Below are positions 58,316-64,000 of a stretch of DNA of 64,000 bases, in pieces (the first letter of the stretch is position 1; every line of letters starts with the position of its first letter). Source of the DNA: Inia geoffrensis (taxonomy: Eukaryota; Chordata; Mammalia; Artiodactyla; Iniidae); contig CM070918.1 of NCBI GenBank assembly GCA_036417435.1, positions 31,937,523 through 32,001,522 of the forward strand, in the 5' to 3' direction. The position numbers were made by a program, and so were the translations under genes. The notes beneath the pieces are model-generated. The model saw only the letters and a program-made list of their open reading frames with translations, was not told the origin of the DNA and did not search any database.

Positions 58316-58534
58316 GAGTTTGAAAAATGGGAACTTTTTTTCCAGACAAACTTTGATAGAAATCTAACTAATACATAGCAGATTGGACCCTGGTAGACTC
58401 TGATGGGAGTAAGGAGCCATAGCTCTCTAGTCAGTTTTCTTCTCGTCCCCGGAGGTGGCCCAAGAGTCATTTCCAGTAGAACCTAAGTTTCTGGAGAAAA
58501 TCTTATACTGTATTTATCTGGATCACTCTTTTCA

Positions 58535-58665
58535 TACCATAGACAAGGACAGTATCCTCAGAGAGGGGAAGTGACTGACCCAAGATCACACAGCAAGTCT
58601 CTGACCCAAGTTTCCTGGATTTTCCTCTCTGCTTTTCCACTGCCTTCAGACTCCAGACCAGCAGG
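58535..58665 (-). mobile_element. MIR SINE fragment
   Basis: GGACAGTATCCTCAGAGAGG and GAAGTGACTGACCCAAGATC ... CACACAGCAAGTCTCTG in minus-strand order. Confidence 0.75.
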
Positions 58666-58960
58666 ACCCTTGAGAGTAAAGCAACTTGATCCTTTCCCTC
58701 TGTAAATATCCCTTGTTGGTGTTAGACCAGCTCATTTAGGTTTCTCTGTGATTAGGAGTCCTAATGCTATTTGCCTGCCTGCAGTGTCCACTCATAGTTA
58801 GTTATTATTTCAGTGTATTATACCAAATAACCTCCTGAGATGCATAAAGACAAGGTAATACCTCGCATTTGGCATTGAGGACGCATCCAGTTTCAGCGTG
58901 GTCACCTGCCCTTTTCTGGATTTTGTAGTTTTGAAAATAAGCCAGAAATGTAAGAAATCT
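58666..58960. other. Unassigned DNA
   Basis: Nothing recognised. Confidence 0.3.
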
Positions 58961-59400
58961 TTAGGAAACCTCGCAGTAATGGTGACTTACAGAATGCTTT
59001 CCTCTAAGATCACAAATAAAATAAGGATGCCTGATATCACTACTTCTACTCAAAATTGTAATGAAGTGTCTGGGTACTGTAATAAGGCAAGAAAAAAAAG
59101 GATAGGCATTTAAAAGGAAGAAATAAAATAGACACTATTTATAGATGACAATTTCACGTAAGGGAGATTTTTTTTTTAATTGACAAAGCATTAGAATTAA
59201 TTAGTGAATTTAGCAAGATCTCAGGTCGCAAGGTTGATACACAAAATTCAACTGTATTAAAAGCTACCAGCAACAAAGAAAAAGAAAATAAATTTTAAAA
59301 AATTGACTGAAAACTTCAGGACTTAAGAATAAATCTAATAAAAGATATGTAAGACTCCTGTGGTGACAACTACATGACATTGAGAAATAGTAAAGGTAAT
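58961..59400 (+). mobile_element. Old L1M ORF2 (RT region) fragment
   Basis: RT-region phrases in plus order: AGGATGCCTGATATCACTAC, TAATGAAGTGTCTGGGTACTG, ATAGATGACAATTTCACG, AGCAAGATCTCAGGTCGCAAGG, TAATAAAAGATATGTAAGAC. Frames are broken. Confidence 0.7.
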
Positions 59401-59790
59401 CTAAAAACAATGACTTAATGAGTACTTTGATGTTGTATGCCAGACACTCTGGTAGACTGAGGATACAGTGGTAAGTGAAAATTAGACAAGTCCTTATGCT
59501 CTTGAGCTTGCAGTCTGGTGGGATAACCAATAACCGTTAGATAACCATGCAAACTAAATTAGTCATATTGCAAATGTGGGAAGGGCTACAGAGGAAGGTA
59601 CATGGTGTTTATGAGAGCTTCAGAGATCTGCCCCAATCAAAGAACTAGGGAAGAATTCTCAAGCTGAGCTCTAAAGGAAGAAAATAAGTTAAATAAGTGA
59701 AGAGAAAAGAATATTCCAAACAAAAGGAGCAGCACGTACAAAAACTTTGTGCAAAGAGCAAATATGAACCATCATTGAATCAACCATTCT
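59401..59790 (+). mobile_element. LINE-like repeat (L2/L3 type)
   Basis: ATGCCAGACACTCTGGTAGAC, CTTGAGCTTGCAGTCTGGTG, and AGAATATTCCAAACAAAAGGAGC with GCAGCACGTACAAAAACTTTG. Similar order to 37770-37945 and 43500-43560. Confidence 0.5.
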
Positions 59791-59814
59791 TGGTATTGAT
59801 GGTTATTTAGGTCA

Positions 59815-60319
59815 TGTGGTAGACTGCCAAAGAGGCTGCAAAGATTCCCCTCCCTTGGGTAGTACTCTATTATATGGACTCTGGGCTACGTACGCCATGC
59901 GACTTGCTTTGGTCAATGGGATGACAGCAAACGTTGATGCAAGTGGAGACTTAAGAAATGTGGTACGTTGGGGCTTTGTCTCTCTTGTTGCACTTAGAAC
60001 CCTGAGACCACCATTCGAACAAGCTCAGGCTAGCCTACTGGAGGTTAAGAGACTGCATGGAGGAAAGAGTAGCTATCTCAGCTGACCATCCAGCCTGCCA
60101 ACCTCCAGACACGTGAGGGAGGCCATTCTAGGCCATCCAGCTGCAGAATGCCAGCTGACCTCAGACATAAGAAAGTCAAAAAAGAGTCAAAAGCCAAGTC
60201 AGCTGAGACCAGAAGAACGACCCAGCTAACTCACAGAATCGTGAGCTAAATAAAATGGTTATTATTTTAAGCCATTATATTTTAGAGTAGTTGTTAGGCA
60301 GTAAAAGCTAACTGATGCA
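59815..60319 (+). mobile_element. MLT1-type MaLR solo LTR
   Basis: Bounded by TGTGGTAGACTGCC and AACTGATGCA. Internal blocks: CTTTGGTCAATGGGATGACAGC, CTTGTTGCACTTAGAACCC, CAGAATCGTGAGCTAAATAAAATGG and TTTTAAGCCATTATATTTTAG. The 89-codon frame inside (59816-60085) is incidental. No clear target duplication. Confidence 0.88.
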
Positions 60320-60379
60320 GATTTCTGTTCTGACCAGCAGTGCTTTAAGAAATGTCTTTGCATATACATCTTGGTACAC

Positions 60380-60565
60380 CTGGCACATAGCAAGCCCCTA
60401 GTAATTGGTACTATTATTGTTATTTAGATAAATTAGGGAGCTGCACAGATGAAGAAACTGAGATAGAGCTAAAGTAAACTGAAATACCCAACTCATACAT
60501 GGGGAAGGAGATATTTGGGATTAGTAGCCAGGTCTTCAAATCCAATTCAACATTCATTTAAATCC
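60380..60565 (-). mobile_element. MIR SINE (diverged)
   Basis: GTACTATTATTGTTATTTAG, GATGAAGAAACTGAGATAGAG and the loose gatcaca-box region in minus order. Confidence 0.5.
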
Positions 60566-60589
60566 ATCATCGTCTTATCTTGCTAAGTG

Positions 60590-61260
60590 GAGAAAAAGCA
60601 ACACAAATTTCAAAGTCAAAGATCAAAAAAGTTTGAATTCAGTTTGCTGGGTTTCAACCAGTCTACGTTTTTTTAAAACGTGTGCTGTTTAATCCTCACA
60701 GCAAACCTTTGTTGTCAGGAAGAGCGTTCCAACAAGAAAGACCATTGGGAAGGTTGGCTTCAGTTTCAACAGAAAAATATTGCTGTGTCCTGGGAAGGAA
60801 ATGTAGACAAGCATTTCCCCCAACCTGATTGGTCTAATAGTAGCCACAAATCATGAAGGGTTAAACAAAGATAATGAATTCTCTTCTGCAGGGAACGGTA
60901 AAGTTTATTTTTTGTCCAGCCTGGGGAATTACAAAAATATTATTTTCCTCGAACTTGGAAGGAGAGTTCGGCAGACAATATGAACTTCAGGAAAATATTT
61001 TTGCCATTAATTATGTCATAAGCAAAAGAGTAAAATAAACTGTTTATTATCACATATAAAATGCTTTTGATCAGTCAACTGAAAAACTAATTTCATTTTC
61101 TCATTACACTGCCTCAGGCATCCTTTAACATCAATTTTTATTATGGCAAAAGCAAGGAAATTAAAATGATCAGTTAGGGTGCTGAGAGAAACATTTGCTT
61201 CAGAATTTTTAAAAGTAAGAATAATAAAGCAATGAACCTCTTTATCTTTCATAATAATCA
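60590..61260. promoter_or_regulatory. Repeat-free AT-rich block, candidate conserved non-coding element
   Basis: No repeat signature or long frame. Includes GCCATTAATTATGTCATAAGC near 61003, AATTAAAATGATCAG and ACATCAATTTTTATTATGGC. Function is conjecture pending alignment. Confidence 0.3.
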
Positions 61261-61579
61261 CAACTCATCTGGTGAGGGAGGAATTCTGCTCCAAGGGTCT
61301 AGAATACCATCCCACTATAACCCTCTCCTTGAGTCCTTGGAACCCTCAGGGTTGCTTAGCACTGAAAGAGATGCCAGGGGCCCTGTTCATGTATGTTGGA
61401 GAGACTGTTGAATTTCCAGCCCAAATGGCTTGATGTTTCACAAATGGAACCAGGTGGGAGGATGCTCTGTTTTCACCCAGAGAAGCTATGCCGAGGACGG
61501 GGGAAGCACGAGCCTGGTCTCAGTCTTTTGGCCCAGAAGCTGATATTATGGAAGAAAAATAACTTGATAAAAAATAAGA
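61261..61579. other. Unassigned DNA
   Basis: Nothing recognised. Confidence 0.3.
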
Positions 61580-61720
61580 AGTTAGGGGACATATTTTCTG
61601 AATGTGGCCTTGCCCTTTACAGACTATGTGATCATGGGCACCATTCACGGGCTGAGTGTCCTGACTCACCAACGGCGTTAGAAAGCATTAACAAGGTATG
61701 TGTGTGAAAGCACTTTGTAA
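61580..61720 (+). mobile_element. MIR-like SINE scrap
   Basis: CTTTACAGACTATGTGATCATGGGC ... TGAAAGCACTTTGTAAG is loosely MIR-like on the plus strand. Confidence 0.35.
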
Positions 61721-62882
61721 GTAGTAATCAAAGCCCATTTTACAATGGTTGTTGAGATAACAAGGCTTTGGCTGGGGTGGACCTGGGACTTGGCTGCTTC
61801 TAGTGGAGGATCATTGACTATGTACAGAGCTCTTGCTTTTTGCCTATAGAGGAGGAAGTTATTCCAGTGTAGCAGTGGGATGAGAAGGGAAGAAAGAAGG
61901 CCCTGGCAATGGAGTGATGACAGAACCTCTGGCCCCTCGCCAGCCGAACAATCTGATTGAGGGCCCCATGGAAAGACAGACAAGGAGAAACTAAAAGAGC
62001 CATGGCTCCATGAGACTTGCGTGAACGTCCTGATCCAGGGTCTGGATAACAAAGCTGTTGAGGGGGTCGCGTCTCTGACCCACTTCTCCACACACACAGG
62101 GCAGCGTCAGCAGTCAGATGCCGTTACATTTCAGGAAGCACAGGTGGAGATGCAAGCCTTGACAAGATGGCAAAGGCAGAGGGAAATGAGGAGACTGGCT
62201 CTTCAGTACACATAGCCTTCTCTGCCACCCAACCCCCCAAACCTAATATTTCCCTTATTATAACTGCTGTGGTTGGTAAGAATCTTAGCTAAGGCAAAGC
62301 ACCCTGGGTACACACAGGCCCAGTGGAGAAGCAGTGTCCTCCGAGAGCTGAACAAATATCCCCATTTCCTCAATTGTCAAGACAGAGATAAATTTTGAGC
62401 CTGTACAGCCTAAGCAGCTCTGTATGCCAGGTAGGAGCCAAAAACAGGACAAAACCCTACCCTCGAGGATAAATCAATCTACCAGGGAGTCAAAACTAGG
62501 GCATGACATGACTTCAAGAGCAAATAGTAAATATATAACTGTGTGTTTCCTGTTAGGAAGGATGGACAATGTGGAGTAGAGGACGGTATCTTCTCAGAGG
62601 AGGACAAAGCACGCTCCAATGTATGAGACCTTATTATTGATGCCCCCTTTATTTTACTTTTGTCCCACTCACCTCTGAGAAATGTGTGTTGGTTGTACTC
62701 CCATTATAAACTCCAAGGAAGGACTTGCTGATGGATCGCTATGTCCAGATGCTCAAACAACATGGCCAGTGAGGTGTCCTTATCTCTCAGCTTTGCTTTC
62801 CTCAGCACTGGCTCCATTCTCAGACACACGCTCCCATGTGATTGGCTAACGAGGAGTTCCAAACTTACATCCTTCTAGCATC
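61721..62882. other. Unassigned DNA
   Basis: The 139-codon minus frame (61678-62097) and others lack domains; no repeat recognised. Confidence 0.4.
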
Positions 62883-62894
62883 AAAGAAGACTTC

Positions 62895-62938
62895 AAAGCA
62901 ACCCAAGTGCCCATCAACAGAAGATTGGTTTAAGATGT

Positions 62939-62994
<56 letters not shown>

Positions 62995-63550
62995 TATACA
63001 TAATGTGGTATATATATGGTATATATACATATATATAATGTGGTATATATAATGGAATATTACTCAGCTATAAAAAAGAATGGAATATTGCTATTTGCAG
63101 CAACCTGGATGGACCTAGAGAATATTATGCTTAGTGAAATGTCAGACAGAGAAAGACAAATACTATGTGACATCATTTCTGTGTGGAATCTAAAAAATAA
63201 TACAAATTAATCTATATACAAAACAGAAAGAGACTCACAGATATAGAAAACAAACTTCTGGTTACCAAAGGGGAGAGGGAGGTAGGGAAGGACAAATGAG
63301 GAGTATGGGAGTAACATATACAATCTGCTGTACATAAAATAGAGAAGCAACAAGGATTTACTGTAGAGCACAGGGAATTACACCCAATATCTTGTAATGG
63401 AATTTCTATAATGAAGTATAGTCTGCAAAAAAAACAAAACAAACAAACAAGCAAGAATCACTATGCTGTACACCTGAAATTAGCATTAACACAGTATTGT
63501 AAATCAACTATACTTCAATGAAAAAAAAAGGAAAGAAAAAGAAAAAAGAG
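62895..63550 (+). mobile_element. 5'-truncated L1 3' end
   Basis: Starts AAAGCAACCCAAGTGCCC, includes the ORF2 C-terminus (IYNVVYIMEYYSAIKKNGIL ... TWMDLENIMLSEMSDRERQI) up to 63210, then the 3'UTR and an A-rich tail. Flanked by AAAGAAGACTTC (62883-62894) and AAAGAAGTCTTC (63551-63562), 11 of 12 matching. Confidence 0.93.
62942..63053. repeat. Compound (TA)n(CA)n microsatellite with TGGTATATA repeats
   Basis: About 40 bp of pure TA, then (CA)7-8, then repeated GTGGTATATAT units. It sits where other L1 copies have a short GTGGTACATATATAC stretch, so it grew after insertion. Confidence 0.97.
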
Positions 63551-63562
63551 AAAGAAGTCTTC

Positions 63563-64000
63563 CTTTTTCTCCTAGTTTAAACTCGAGTTCCAGAATTGAG
63601 TCCCTTTGGCCCTGGATGGCCTGGCTTGGGTCCGGTGCCTGTAAGAACCAGGACAATACAGTATTCTGATTGGCCAGGTTTGGGTCACATAACCTTTCCT
63701 GGGGCTGAGAGAAGGGTGGTTTCTCAAGGTAAATAAGGTGCCCTGACTGGTAAAGGAGAGCATGGAGGCAAAAATCAGCAGATGGCTCTGCAAGCACCGA
63801 CAATTATGCTTCCCCCTTTCCAAGTTTTCATTAGGGCTCGGTTTAGAGCCTGAAGTTCATTCAACAGGCACAAGCAGGTACGGGGCAACAACAAAACAAT
63901 CCTGTTTTTCTCCAGCCAAGATCGCCCAACCTGATGAAAAGGATGATTAATCCAGCTGCCTCCCAGTAATCCACCAGCCCATTTGGTAACCATCTGTCCA
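63563..64000. other. Unassigned DNA
   Basis: No repeat recognised. The minus frames 63504-63803 and 63572-63823 overlap the L1 tail and lack domains. Confidence 0.4.

Noticed and set aside
1..64000. CRISPR arrays, operons, phage or bacterial islands
   Set aside because: The sequence is mammalian repeat-rich DNA; no spaced direct repeats or prokaryotic gene clusters are present.

Overview
The window looks like cetacean nuclear DNA, most likely from a toothed whale. Eight near-identical SINEs of about 190-220 bp open with GGCTTCCCTGGTGGCGCAG and end in GAGAGGCCCGCGTACCGC plus poly(A). They match the tRNA-derived CHR SINEs that expanded in whales. A longer CHR-1-type copy (40923-41253), three short relatives and a cetartiodactyl L1 fit the same origin. 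This assignment is from remembered family patterns; no database was searched.

I find no intact cellular protein-coding gene, rRNA, tRNA or CRISPR array. Nearly all open frames are short, lie in repeats, or are shadows. The window reads as intergenic or deep-intronic mammalian DNA. The one exon-like signal is a 70-bp block at 52793-52862 with good splice sites, partly made of MIR.

Layout. 1-9.4 kb: old L1 pieces with SINEs, L2 and MIR between unassigned single-copy stretches. 9.4-16.1 kb: MIR, an L1 ORF1 relic, MER5A and MaLR LTRs. 16.2-21.6 kb: a decayed ERVL provirus body (plus strand) split by a 2.2-kb L1 with a 15-bp target duplication. 23.1-24.0 kb: old L1. 24.96-30.49 kb: a 5'-truncated, dead L1 carrying one SINE in its ORF2 and another in its left target duplication. 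31-34.3 kb: MIR, a probable LTR, L2, and a nested MIR/SINE/L1 block. 37.98-39.6 kb: an old LTR-type repeat interrupted by a composite insertion, namely an L1 3' end followed by about 820 bp of CpG-rich sequence with a 33-bp tandem repeat and a second poly(A) tail. 40.9-49.1 kb: CHR-1, a clean solo LTR flanked by TTAT, more SINEs, a second LTR-like block, MER5A and a third LTR-like block. 49.5-64 kb: single-copy AT-rich DNA, SINEs, a MaLR LTR with perfect 5-bp TSD, L1M and L2 pieces, another MaLR LTR, and a young L1 3' end with a TA/CA microsatellite.

No genes work together here. The story is successive transposition: nesting order and target duplications give relative ages. The most unusual object is the CpG-rich passenger at 38385-39495, best read as an L1 3' transduction. 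Several repeat-free AT-rich stretches (34.7-35.4, 40.2-40.5, 50.2-51.0, 60.6-61.3 kb) are candidates for conserved regulatory DNA, which needs cross-species alignment.
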